From Pictodentalium vernedei (lineage: Eukaryota > Mollusca > Scaphopoda > Dentaliida > Dentaliidae), in assembly GCA_031216915.1 (NCBI GenBank), contig CM062289.1:444688910-444752909 (forward strand): a DNA stretch of 64,000 bases, read 5' to 3'. Position numbers and translations under genes: made by a program. Positions 55,184 to 64,000 of this stretch are shown piece after piece. Numbering within the stretch: the first letter of the stretch is position 1; each line of letters starts with the position of its first letter. Under the pieces are notes generated by a model. That model was not told the origin of the DNA and did not search any database. It saw only the letters and a program-made list of their open reading frames with translations.

Positions 55184-55762
55184 GTGCCTATGGAGATAGG
55201 CCTAAAACAGGGGTGTATCCTTTCGCCAATTCTTTTTGCATTGTACATCAAAGGTTTAGGAGATGAACTCCTGCATAGCGACGAGGGGGTTGCAGTTGGT
55301 GACTTGAAGATCCCAGGGCTATTTTTTGTAGACGATATGGTGCTAGTGTCAGAAAGCGAAGAGGGGTTAGAGAAGATGCTGGGAATTGTTGGGAAATATG
55401 GGAGCAAATGGAGACTCGAACTTAATGAAAGCAAGAGCAAAGTTATACCCGTGGGCCGCAAAGTGGACCCCACTCGAATGTGGAGAGTGGGGGAGTTCTG
55501 TATTCCGGAAGGTAGCAATAGACTTCTTAGGGTAGGAGAGACTAGTGACTATGAATACCTGGCGGTAAATATAAACATCACAGGAAGAGGCATCTACCGA
55601 AACCACACAAATAAATTGATTCTGAAGGGGAAGCGAATCCTTAACCAAATGAAACTTATAGGGAGAAACAGTTTTCGTGGGGAAAACCATTTGGGAAATG
55701 GTGGGTCTGCCAAGTATAACATACGGTACGGAAGTTGTACCCCTAAACCAGACAGCTGTTAA
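55184..55762 (+). pseudogene. LINE-3 ORF2, RT catalytic half (motifs B and C)
   Basis: MEIGLKQGCILSPILFALYI is motif B. GLFFVDDMVLVSES is motif C with Val in place of the usual Ala (LINE-4 has FADD). WRLELNESKSKVIPVGRK follows. The last ~25 codons are out of frame; the true continuation shifts frame near 55670 (55677-55883). Confidence 0.9.
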
Positions 55763-55836
55763 GAGCTTGGAAATCCTGCAGAACGATGCAGGCCGATGGA
55801 TAACAGGCTCGAGCAATCAGGGGAGAGCTTGGGTGG

Positions 55837-56529
55837 ATGAGGATCAAGGACAGGATAGACCTATTGAAACTCGGTTATCTTAATTATTTGGTAAATCTCC
55901 CCGATACCCAATGGTGTAAAGTAATGTTCCTGAGAACTTTCAACTCAAATATCAAGACGGGGTGGATGGTCCAAGTGAGGGAGCTAGTAGAAAACTACTC
56001 AATGGAGATCTCGGACCTTGACGTTGGGGCAAACCAGGGCAAAAGGATCGTCAGAGAAAGGGTCATGGAGGATTGTAACCGTAATTGGCGAGAGGGGATC
56101 AAATCAAAGAGATCTTTGGGTGGCCTGCGTGATAAAGATAAGCCTGGTTTTGAAGAGTACCTTGATGGCACCTTTGGGGGGTCACTGTTGTTCAAGCTGA
56201 GGTCGAGGTCCCTGGAGCTGAGGGGGAAAATTGGGAAACACAGTGAAAAGGAGTGCCAGATGTGTAACGTGGGCGTGGTGGAGACCCTGGAACACTTTCT
56301 TACAGAATGCCCAAAATACCAGTCTAAAAGAACAAGATTCACGGGGAGTATAATGGAGAAGTGGGATGGGAGAATGAAGGGCATGTGGTTAGGGGGCGAC
56401 TCAAAGGAGAGGGCTAATATACTAATCGGAGAGATTGGGAAGAATGGGGCAAGGGATGTCATCAAGCAGTTCGTCTCCGAGTGTTGGGAGGAGAGAAGAA
56501 GCGCGGGAATAGGGGGAGGCAGTTGGTAG
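55837..56529 (+). pseudogene. LINE-3 ORF2 C-terminal region with CCHC motif (230 codons)
   Basis: Continues the protein after a third break: GYLNYLVNLPDTQWCKVM, NYSMEISDLDVG, MEDCNRNWREG, KPGFEEYLDGTFGGSLLFK, then CQMCNVGVVETLEHFLTEC (C-x2-C-x9-H-x4-C) and ECWEERR before the stop. The same block is what survives in the truncated copies. Role in the LINE protein is uncertain; a nucleic-acid-binding knuckle is plausible. Confidence 0.9.
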
Positions 56530-56614
56530 AACATGGGAAACCAAGGCCTTCTCATACGAGAACCGCGACAAATCAGCGGCCGGCCGAAGTGTTATTATTA
56601 TTATTATTATTAAA

Positions 56615-59160
56615 CTTCGATACACCTAGCCTCTCATGCCATTTTTGATTGACTGTAGAATCACTTACCATATCTGCCGCCGACCGAAGCAGCGACTGAT
56701 CATTGAATTCAGCTATTCTGATATGTTGAATAGTATTCATTATTCCATCATGAATTAAAGGGAATCTACCCAGTTTTGCACGTGAAACATAATTCTGTTA
56801 ACACCAAGAACTGATTTATAAAATCTTAGATGCGCCTGTTCATCAGCAGTGATTTCAATTTTATCAAAGTTAATACCAGGTCCCCGTAACTCACACCCAT
56901 AGAATAATATCTATTTGATTAGCTTGTCAGATCGTTTACATCATATATCCACGGAATGAGTCTCATGTTTACGAAGCGTTGACGTCAGTGCATATAATGT
57001 TTTGTTACCTTTACAAACTACATCGCACTGGGCTCTCTGAAAATTTCCATTTGAAGAAAAAGTAACCACCAAATATGTATACTATTTCACTAATTTTAAC
57101 ACATTATCGTCTGAACTAAATGTTAGTACCTGTATAGGCTCTTTTTGAAAAATGATACACTTAGTTTTGGAATGATTAACAAGCAAATCATTTCTTGACG
57201 CATAGCTAAACAACTTATTCAAACATCTGCAAACATTGTGGTGTTTCCGACATCATTACTAAATCATTTACAAATAAAAGATTTGTGGACTTGTCACCAA
57301 CAATAGCCGGTCTACATTCTTCAACGAATTAATTTCCAATATCATCAATAAATATTTTAAAAAGTGTAGGCGATACGATACACCCCTGCCTAACCCCAAC
57401 TCTAGATATCCTACGAGGACCTAACCCAGCACTGGTTTTGGTCGAATAAGCATTAGTTGCATACATCGATTTTATAGTATTCAGGATATTCCCTACAATA
57501 CCGATTTGTTCTAACTTAGAAAATATAATATCTCCATTAACCAAATCAAACGCTTTACGAAAATCTACAAACGCAGTATAAACCTTGTTCACATCATTTA
57601 TGCATTTTCGACATATAGATTTTAATATGAACACAGTATCTATAGTACCTCTTTGTTTTGCCTGTCCAAACTGATTATCACTTATTATTCCATTATTTTC
57701 TGTGCAATCCGAAATTCTATTGTTATTTATTTTATTGAATGTCTTCCCCACAGAACCACCCATCGCAATTGCCCTGTAGTTGGTCGGATCGTAAGGAATG
57801 GTTTCACGTGCCGAAGGAGCGCAGGGACGGTATGGGGAGCAAGCCCCTTTCGACCCTCTTTAGTTGTGTGAGATTTGGCTTTGGCTTTGGCTTGTCTGGC
57901 CGTGGAAAAGTAGGAAGAGTTAAGGTAATCAGCGATGTCTGTGTCTCCTGCGGTTTTTCTTTGGAGGAGGAGGATGTGTTGGAGAGATAGTAGTTGGTGG
58001 AGTTAACGGATCAGTCGGAAGAGTTGGTTCTTCTTTGGCTATGTACGGCCTGATTCTTGCTGCTGTTTCTTGAGATTGTTGTTTGGACCCTATAAGACAG
58101 CTTGTGAGGATTATCCTGATAGAGTTTGCTGGGAATTTTCTTTCCAGCTAGTAGCTGTAGTAGTCCTGGATCGTGCTTCGGACAATCTCGTCTGGTATCT
58201 CCTCCTTGAGGAATGCCTCCACGGACTCCGGGAAGCTCTCCTCCTGGTCGGACTCCTGGTCCAAAGAAGCTGGAGAAGCAAGAGCTGGAGGGGTGGAAGG
58301 TGCGTCATCTGGTACAGCTTCCTGCACCATTGACAGAGCATCCTCCTCCATCTCCTCTTCAGATGAAGAGTCTGATGAGCTGGAGAATGAACTGTCACCT
58401 GACGACCCACAGTCCTCCGGACCCTCGACCTGGGAGGGGGTACCAGGCTGGACAAGGGTTGTTCAGGGGTGACAGGAGTTGTCCCTTTGAAACCCTCACT
58501 TGCCTCCTTCTCTTCCTTTTCCTTCTTCTTTTTACTCCAGGAACTCCGTCATTCGGCGGGAATCTCGTCGTCTGGCGGAGGGTCCCTTCTTTCTCGTCCT
58601 CTTCTTCTTGGTGGTGGCTGTACTACTCCGGCGGCCTTCATGGTCGGATCATACCTGTCTCCCTTTTTATAAACCGGTGTCAAAACTGACTCACTCCAAC
58701 TTATCGGGTATCTTGTAGCCGAAAGGACTATATTAAATATCTTATGCATGTCATCTATTATGAAGAAGCCGACTGTTTTCAAACGTTTATTCCATATTAA
58801 ATCACCACCTGAAGTCTTATTGTTTTTTAAACCTCTTATTGCAGTTATAACTTCACCATTTATTATTTTCTCATTATTTAAATTATATACGACAGATGAT
58901 TTGTCTGATTTAATATTATAATGTTTTGTTTAGATTTGCCGTGTCTTGACAATACAAATCAGAAAAAAATTTAACACTTTTATCGGGATCTAAGCAATCT
59001 TTATTTACGTTCACCTTTCTTCTCATATCTTTTATGAACCTCCAATATTCACTTCGATTTGCTGTTTCCATAGACTTTAGTTTTGATGCAAACTGTTCCT
59101 TTGAACAATTTCATCTTATATTTTGTTTCTTTCTTGTATACCTTCTTGGCTGTAAAAAAA
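56615..59160 (-). pseudogene. LINE-D: decayed RT region of another non-LTR element
   Basis: Minus strand, in order: KETKYKMKLFK and YWRFIKDMRRK linker (~59030-59150), DPDKSVKFFSDLYC, a linker NGEVITAIRGLKNNKTSGGD, LTPVYKKGDRYDPT (58640-58782), then an 850-bp insert. After it come NYRAIAMGGSVGKTFNKI, FVDFRKAFDLVNGD (motif A) and GVRQGCIVSPTLFKIFIDDI (motif B) in the 144-codon frame 57329-57763. A NLLFVNDLVMMSE-like motif C in which Asp is Asn follows near 57260. The region beyond is full of stops. Not closely related to LINE-1/2 or LINE-3. Confidence 0.82.
57791..58640 (-). mobile_element. 850-bp GC-rich insertion with 10-bp target duplication, partly coding
   Basis: Flanked by TGGTCGGATC at 57781-57790 and 58641-58650, and it splits the LINE-D RT between KKGDRYDPT and NYRAIAM. 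On the minus strand it encodes, with two frame changes, a Lys/Arg-rich stretch, KEKEEKEASEGFKGTTPVTP, an acidic Ser-rich stretch (SSSSDSSSEEEMEEDALSMV) and a C-terminus ending RSTIQDYYSY and stop (58148). No terminal inverted repeats and no poly-A seen. The protein is not one I recognise; a fragment of a retrotransposon ORF1 or of a host transcript are both possible. Confidence 0.65.
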
Positions 59161-59248
59161 TTATAACGAGTCCCCTACCACCAGGATTGGGTTTTTTTTT
59201 ATTTTACACGCCGCATTACGCATTATTTGTTTTAGTGTTTTGCATTTT

Positions 59249-59314
59249 GTCCCCTGAGTTCCAATGTGTTCTATGTGCCAGTAGGCACATAGAACACATT
59301 GGAACTCAGTGGAC
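59249..59314. repeat. Palindrome in LINE-D unit 1 (CCTGAG family)
   Basis: GTCCCCTGAGTTCCAATGTG ... faces its complement around TATGTGCCAGTAGGCACATA. A duplicate in unit 2 is at 62290-62355. Unit 3 lacks it, reading GCATTTATTATCGAA across the site, so it is an insertion that was then duplicated with its unit. Confidence 0.88.
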
Positions 59315-59347
59315 GATTTATTATCGAACATCTTGTTTTGTTTTGGT

Positions 59348-59372
59348 TTTTTTTTTTTTTTTTTTTTTTTTT
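59348..59372 (+). repeat. Poly-T run
   Basis: About 25 T following GTTTTGGTTT. The equivalent in unit 2 lies at 62390-62416; unit 3 has only a short T stretch. Confidence 0.9.
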
Positions 59373-59697
59373 TGCTCTTCGTTTTATCACATTTAATCCG
59401 TCTGGATGACAATATACTTATTTCTTGCATGAATTATGAAGTAGCCGACTGTTTTCAAAAGTTCATTCCATATTAAATCACCACCTGAAGTCTTATTGTT
59501 TTTTAAACCTCTTATTGAAGTTATAACTTCACCATTTATTATTTTCTCATTATTTAAATTATATACGACAGATGATTTGTTTGATTTAATATTATAATGT
59601 TTTGTTTAGATTTGCCGTGTCTTGACAATACAAATCAGAAAAAAATGTAACTCTTTTATTGGGATCTAAGCAATCTTTGTCTACGCCCACGCCTATT

Positions 59698-60288
59698 GCC
59701 AATTGGGGCCTGTAGCCCTGAACACAAAGTCGATTATACAGAATGGTGCTCCCGCCTCACAGCCCAACGGCGCTGTTCGACTTGCCCCGTGGGGCTGTGG
59801 AGCGGATTTATCACTCCCCCTACTGCCTATTGGGGCCTGTAGCCCTGAACACAGAGTCGATGATAATTACCTTACCCATTTATAGAAAGATGACTCGCCC
59901 TCTCCCCTGCCCACACACAACACACCCATATCAAGTAGTTTAGTAAAGCATATACTGTCAACGTCAACATATATGCTCTATATCACATTCAGTTATGGGC
60001 CGACGGAAATAGCTTGCCCAAACAGAAGTAAATCATGTTTATACATCTATAGGTTTCTGTTCATGTGCCAGTGGATGAAAGCTTACGTGAGTATGGGAAT
60101 GCGTGTGTGTGTGTGGGTGTGGTGGGGCTGTGTCTACGGCGGAGTGTATCCCTGTATATTCATGCATGGTGGTGTATACGGACACTCACTCTGGTCATAT
60201 AAATTATTTACTGACAGGTTCTACACGCCATTACTTGGGGAAATGCTTGCTATAATAGTTTGGTAATTTGGCCAGTTATGCATATGGC
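59698..60288. other. No gene; two direct copies of a ~35-bp segment
   Basis: GCCTATTGCCAATTGGGGCC and GCCTATTGGGGCCTGTAGCC open two copies of a CTGTAGCCCTGAACACA-AGTCGAT segment (59690-59740 and 59825-59865), separated by a GC-rich hairpin-like stretch (CACAGCCC ... GGGGCTGTGG). A GT-rich stretch follows at 60100-60130. This block lies between LINE-D unit 2 and LINE-4 and is of unknown origin. Confidence 0.5.
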
Positions 60289-62052
60289 TAATCATAATAA
60301 TAATAATAATAACTCTTTGGCCAGCCGCTGATTTGTCGCGGTCCTCATAAGAGAAGGCCATCATTCCCCCTGCACCCCACCCCCTCTTCCCCTCCTCTCC
60401 TCCCAGCATTCAGATATAAACTGCTTAATAGTGTCCCTCACTTCCTCTTTTTCAATTGCTTCAATAAGCATTCCTACCCTCTCCCTCGTGTCCCCCTTCA
60501 GCCATCTATCCTTTGTTTCTTCACCCCACTTCTGCATTATTCTTCCAGTAAATTTTATTCTATGAGGTATATACTGTGGGCATTCCAAGAGAAAATGTTC
60601 CAGGGTCTCCACTACTCCGGAGTGGCACATTTGGCATCCCTTTTCTCCATCTCTCCCAATTTTTCCCCGAAGCTCCAGTGATCTTGATCTCAGTTTGAAC
60701 AGCAGTGACCCTCCAAAGGTGCCATTTAGGTACTTCTCAAAAGCTGGCTTTTCTTTATATTGTAACCCCTGCAGTGATCTTTTCACGCTAACCCCTGCTC
60801 GCCAGTTTCGATTGCAATCTTCCATGACTCTCTCTTTGACAAACCTTTTGCCTTCTTTCATTCCTACTTCTATGTTTGTGACCTCTATAGAGTAATTGTC
60901 CATTAGTTCCCTCACATGTTTTGACCACCCCGTTTCTATATTAGAATTCCAAATGGTATCGAGCATCAATTTGCACCACCGGTTGTCAGGCAGCTTTCTC
61001 AAGTAGTTAAAGTAACACAGTTTTCCCAAATCTACCCTGTCCTTGATTTTCATCCACCCAAGCTCACCCCTTACTGCTTCCAAAGCTGCAGCATTACTCG
61101 ACCCTGTTATCCATCTGCCGGCATCATTCTGAGTACTTTCCAACTTCTTAATAACGGTTTGGTTTAATGGAATCACGTCCGTGCCATACGTTATACTTGG
61201 TAAACCCACCCTCTCCCACAGTGTTTTCCCCACAAAGACCTTATTGAAACTATTTTTCCCTAAAAGTTTTAGTTGGTTCAGAATTCTTTTCCCCTTCAGA
61301 ATCAGTTTGGCTGAGTAATTTCTGTACACCCCTCTTCCCGTTATATTTATGCTTACCCCTAGATACTCATACTCTCTCGTTTCTCCTACAGTGATTTGTT
61401 TGCTTTCCCCTTCGGGGATTGAGAACTCCCCCACTCTCCATCTCTTCGTCATATCTACCTTGCGTCCAACGGGTATTACCTTGCTTTTATTTTCATTTAG
61501 TTCGAGCCGCCAAGTGTTCCCATATCTACCAGCAATTTCCAGCAGTTTCTCTAGCCCCTGTTCAGTTCTAGACATTAACACCATGTCGTCCGCAAAGAAT
61601 AAGCCTGGTATCTTTATGTCTCCAACATTTACCCCCTCCGCACTCTGAATTAGTTCGTCCCCTAAATCTTTAACATACAATGCAAACAAAATCGGTGAAA
61701 AGATACACCCCTGCTTGAGGCCTATATCCATAGGGACTCGTTTTGTAGTGATACTCCCTAGACTGAGTTGGCTTTGCACATCTGTATACAGTGCTTTCAT
61801 GATTCCCACAAAGTCACCCCCAGTCCGATGCCTTCGAGCTTTCGCCACATACCTTCCCTCCACACTCGGTCGTACGCTTTTTTTCACATCTAGAAATGCC
61901 AGAAATATCTTTTTCTTTTCAGCCTTTGTTGATTCTATCAGTTGGGTGAGTGTAAATAGGTGATCAGTGACTCTTCGTCCTTTCCTGAAACCATTTTGAA
62001 TTTCTCCTAAAAAACCTTTCTCTTCAATAACTTCCTTTAGTCTACCGTATAT
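60289..62052 (-). mobile_element. LINE-4: 5'-truncated relative of LINE-3
   Basis: Minus strand. The 3' end reads CAGCGGCTGGCCAAAGAGTT followed by (ATT)n at 60289-60312. It is homologous to LINE-3 from IYGRLKEVIEEKGFLGEIQN to the C-terminus and stops abruptly at 62052, where LINE-D sequence resumes. Classic 5' truncation. The sequence is distinctly diverged from LINE-3, so a different subfamily. Confidence 0.9.
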
Positions 62053-62250
62053 GACCTTAACTTTGCTTCTCGTATCTTTTATAAACCTCCAATATTCACT
62101 TCGATTTGCTGTTTCCATAGACTTTAGTTTTGATGCAAACTGTTCTTTGAACAATTTCATCTTATATTTTGTTTCTTTCTTGTATGCCTTCTTGGCTGTA
62201 AAAAAAATTATAACGAGTCCACTATCACTGGGTTTTTTTTTATTTTGCAC
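60361..62250 (-). CDS. Chimeric ORF: LINE-D linker fused to LINE-4 RT and C-terminus (629 codons)
   Basis: Residues 1-66 come from LINE-D (KETKYKMKLFKEQFASKLKS, SEYWRFIKDTRSK). From about residue 67 the LINE-4 protein follows: IQNGFRKGRRVTDHLFTLTQ, AFLDVKKS (motif A), IGLKQGCIFSPILFALYV (motif B, 176-193), GLFFADDMVLMS (motif C, FADD 219-222), the post-RT region, and CQMCHSGVVETLEHFLLEC (C-x2-C-x9-H-x4-C). Residues ~126-145 are out of frame through a compensated double frameshift, which removes the YDRVW part of motif A. The fusion arose by insertion and is probably accidental. No promoter is evident. Unusually long for a dead copy. Confidence 0.85.
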   Translation of the reverse strand: MQNKKKPSDSGLVIIFFTAKKAYKKETKYKMKLFKEQFASKLKSMETANRSEYWRFIKDTRSKVKVIYGRLKEVIEEKGFLGEIQNGFRKGRRVTDHLFTLTQLIESTKAEKKKIFLAFLDVKKSVRPSVEGRYVAKARRHRTGGDFVGIMKALYTDVQSQLSLGSITTKRVPMDIGLKQGCIFSPILFALYVKDLGDELIQSAEGVNVGDIKIPGLFFADDMVLMSRTEQGLEKLLEIAGRYGNTWRLELNENKSKVIPVGRKVDMTKRWRVGEFSIPEGESKQITVGETREYEYLGVSINITGRGVYRNYSAKLILKGKRILNQLKLLGKNSFNKVFVGKTLWERVGLPSITYGTDVIPLNQTVIKKLESTQNDAGRWITGSSNAAALEAVRGELGWMKIKDRVDLGKLCYFNYLRKLPDNRWCKLMLDTIWNSNIETGWSKHVRELMDNYSIEVTNIEVGMKEGKRFVKERVMEDCNRNWRAGVSVKRSLQGLQYKEKPAFEKYLNGTFGGSLLFKLRSRSLELRGKIGRDGEKGCQMCHSGVVETLEHFLLECPQYIPHRIKFTGRIMQKWGEETKDRWLKGDTRERVGMLIEAIEKEEVRDTIKQFISECWEERRGRGGGVQGE

Positions 62251-62289
62251 GCCGCATTACGCATTATTTGTTTTAGTGTTTTGCATTTT

Positions 62290-62355
62290 GTCCCCTGATT
62301 TCCAATGTGTTCTATGTGCCAGTAGGCATATAGAACACATTGGAACTCAGTAGAC
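62290..62355. repeat. Palindrome in LINE-D unit 2 (CCTGAG family)
   Basis: Duplicate of 59249-59314 with a few changes that break symmetry (CCTGATTTCC against GGAACTCAG). Confidence 0.88.
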
Positions 62356-62385
62356 GATTTATTATCGAACATCTTGTTTTGTTTT

Positions 62386-62419
<34 letters not shown>

Positions 62420-63124
62420 CTTCGTTTTATCACATTTAATCCGTCTGGATGACAATATATTTATTTCTTGCATGAATTATGAAGTAGCCGACTGTTTTCA
62501 AAAGTTTATTTCATATTAAATCACCACCTGAAGATTTATTGTTTTTTAAACCTCTTATTGCAGTTATAACTTCATCATTTATTATTTTCTCATTATTTAA
62601 ATTATATACGACAGATGATTTGTCTGATTTAATATTATAATGTTTTGTTTAGATTTGCCGTGTCTTGACAATACAAATCAGAAAAGAATTTAACACTTTT
62701 ATCGGGATCTAAGCAATCTTTGTCTACGCCCTCGTTGTTTCTCATATCTTTTATGAACCTCCAATATTCCCTTGGATTCGGTGTTTCCGTACACTTTCAT
62801 TTTGATGCAAACTGTTCTTTGAACAATTTCATCTTATATTTTGTTTCTTTCTTGTATGCCTTCTTGGCTGTAAAAAATGATAACGAGTTCCCTATCACCA
62901 GTACTGTTTTTATTTTACACGCCGCATTACACATTATTTGTTTTAGTGTTTTGCATTTATTATCGAATTATTTGTTTTTATTTTTTCTCTTCGTTTTATA
63001 ACATTTAATCCGTCTGGATGACGACATATTTATTTGTGGGAATAATTCTATGAACCCTTGCACAATAATATTGATATCTTTTTCAGTTTCAACATTTAAA
63101 TCAGATTTGTACTGTAATAATTTA

Positions 63125-63218
63125 GTTTAAACAATATTTATTTCCAAACAAATAAGAAAAGAATACAATCATATTGCTGTTGCTTACATAGCTAAAATGG
63201 AAATGGATTAATTTAATT
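63125..63218 (-). mobile_element. 94-bp LINE-1/2-type 3' tail with 24-bp target-site duplication
   Basis: Ends GGAAATAAATATTGTTTAAAC on the minus strand. Flanked by a 24-bp duplication beginning TCAGATTTGTACTGTAAT (63101-63124) and repeated with one mismatch at 63219-63242. An extremely 5'-truncated insertion; it fixes the exact 3' terminus of the family. Confidence 0.93.
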
Positions 63219-63242
63219 CAGATTCGTACTGTAATAATTTAT

Positions 63243-63752
63243 TTCCAAAATCAACACTTAAAATTGTTTTCAGTGCCTTCGCTGTACTTTCACGTAACCA
63301 CAATAATTTATATTTAGGTTTGTCTTATTTATAATTAAGATGAGAATCTTTGCGATATTCATTACATATGCAGAGAAAGCTGGCTGTCATCGGACTACTC
63401 ATTTGGATCCTTGAAACAATAATACGATACTTCGGATAAATATCTCTCAAAAATAATTACATGATCTTCTACACTACATCCGTTGTAGTTGAAACTGGTA
63501 ACATTTCCAAAAGGATCACTGTGTATTCAACCATTTACAATACGCAGGTATGCGGATTTGCATAACGAAATAGGTTGCCTTTCAAAATAACACAATCGGG
63601 GCGTTTTTGCACTGTTACGCAACTAAAGTTTAATGTATCTGGGCCCTTGTTCCGAATCCGTATCAAGGGCCTCTTATACAAGCGCGTGATTCTGCTGTTG
63701 CCAAAACAACGGCATTAATATCATTTTTCGATCGCTTCGCGTTTTTTCCCTT
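63243..63752. other. No gene recognised
   Basis: AT-rich sequence, no motif-bearing frame. Confidence 0.45.
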
Positions 63753-63807
63753 CAGAGAAAACAATATTAGGTGAGGCGAAGCCGAACCTAATATTGTTTT
63801 CTCTGAG
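63753..63807. repeat. Palindrome
   Basis: CAGAGAAAACAATATTAGGT faces ACCTAATATTGTTTTCTCTG around GAGGCGAAGCCGA. Not similar to the other palindromes in the window. Confidence 0.85.
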
Positions 63808-64000
63808 CCGTTTATGACACTGTATCTGCCAACTAAACGCCCTTTAACGTATTTATTATGCACGGCATGCTAAAATGTCACTGGGAAAGTTACCTCAACG
63901 AATAGTTGAATTATGCGCACTTTTCGGCATCTTGGGCTGGTTTGTTGCCTATTACTGGGATTTTCCTCAACGCTCGAGTCGAGGCTTCTCTCTTGAAGTT
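63808..64000. other. Window end, no gene recognised
   Basis: The minus frame 63663-63863 spans the palindrome and is not credible. The last bases (ATTACTGGGATTTTCCTCAA...) show an open plus frame that runs off the window, too short to judge. Confidence 0.4.

Larger units (their letters stand above)
52020..56613 (+). mobile_element. LINE-3: non-LTR retrotransposon with esterase-type ORF1, frameshifted
   Basis: Starts shortly after the right end of MITE B5. ORF1 pieces (52027-53067) include an SGNH-hydrolase domain, as described for CR1-like LINEs. ORF2 (53073-56529) has endonuclease, RT and a CCHC region. The 3' end reads CGGCCGGCCGAAGTGTTATT followed by (ATT)n to 56613. It is broken in several places and now inactive. 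The 5' end may be truncated. Relatives: 39111, 42117, 43789 (fragment) and 60289. Confidence 0.9.
58755..63030 (-). repeat. Tandemly repeated LINE-D segment (~660-bp unit), interrupted by LINE-4
   Basis: Unit landmarks, on the plus strand: GTAGCCGACTGTTTTCAAA, CACCACCTGAAG, AAGCAATCTTTGTCTACG, CTTTTATGAACCTCCAATAT, CTTCTTGGCTGTAAAAAA, a palindrome, a poly-T run, and CCGTCTGGATGACAATAT. Unit 1: 58755-59422. Unit 2: 59423-59697 plus 62053-62462. Unit 3: 62463-63030 without palindrome or poly-T. The break in unit 2 is filled by 59698-62052. Confidence 0.82.

Overview
The window looks like nuclear DNA of an animal, most likely a marine invertebrate. It is AT-rich, has no operon structure or tRNA/rRNA operon, and is packed with SINEs, non-LTR retrotransposons (LINEs), TTAA-flanked MITEs, microsatellites and long G or C homopolymer runs. 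The 5S- and tRNA-headed SINEs, the LINEs with 2A-like motifs, and a ~167-bp tandem repeat of a kind I associate with molluscs suggest a lophotrochozoan. That placement is inference, not proof. I found no convincing single-copy host gene. Almost every long reading frame belongs to a LINE.

Layout. 0-30 kb is intergenic-looking DNA. It carries nine SINE copies or tails, many near-perfect palindromes, (CT)n and (AAAT)n microsatellites, TTAA-flanked MITEs (families A, B, C), a ~167-bp tandem array (16.6-17.5 kb), a 2.4-kb inverted-repeat structure (22.5-24.9 kb) and a dispersed element present three times (6.8, 9.5 and 15.9 kb). One of those three copies holds a SINE and the other two show the empty site. 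30-37 kb holds a decayed minus-strand LINE (LINE-1) with apurinic-type endonuclease and reverse transcriptase (RT). 37-46 kb is a MITE cluster with two truncated LINE tails and a 657-bp terminal-inverted-repeat (TIR) element inside a MITE. 46.3-52 kb is a nested stack: an almost intact minus-strand LINE (LINE-2, one frameshift, 9-bp target-site duplication) sits inside a family B MITE, which also carries a 512-bp fold-back element. 52-56.6 kb is a plus-strand LINE (LINE-3) with a broken SGNH-esterase ORF1 and a frameshifted endonuclease-RT ORF2. 56.6-63 kb is a decayed RT region of another LINE (LINE-D), part of it repeated in tandem. It is interrupted by an 850-bp GC-rich insert and by a truncated relative of LINE-3 (LINE-4).

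How the parts work together. LINE-1 and LINE-2 are one family: same N-terminal region, a 2A-like motif before the endonuclease, same RT and C-terminal Cys/His region, and the same 3' terminus. LINE-3, LINE-4 and two truncated copies form a second family ending in short TTA/ATT repeats. SINEs and MITEs encode nothing and must have been moved by enzymes encoded elsewhere: RT for SINEs, and presumably a piggyBac-like transposase for the TTAA-flanked MITEs. Most coordinates for non-coding elements come from reading terminal sequence by eye and may be off by a few bases.
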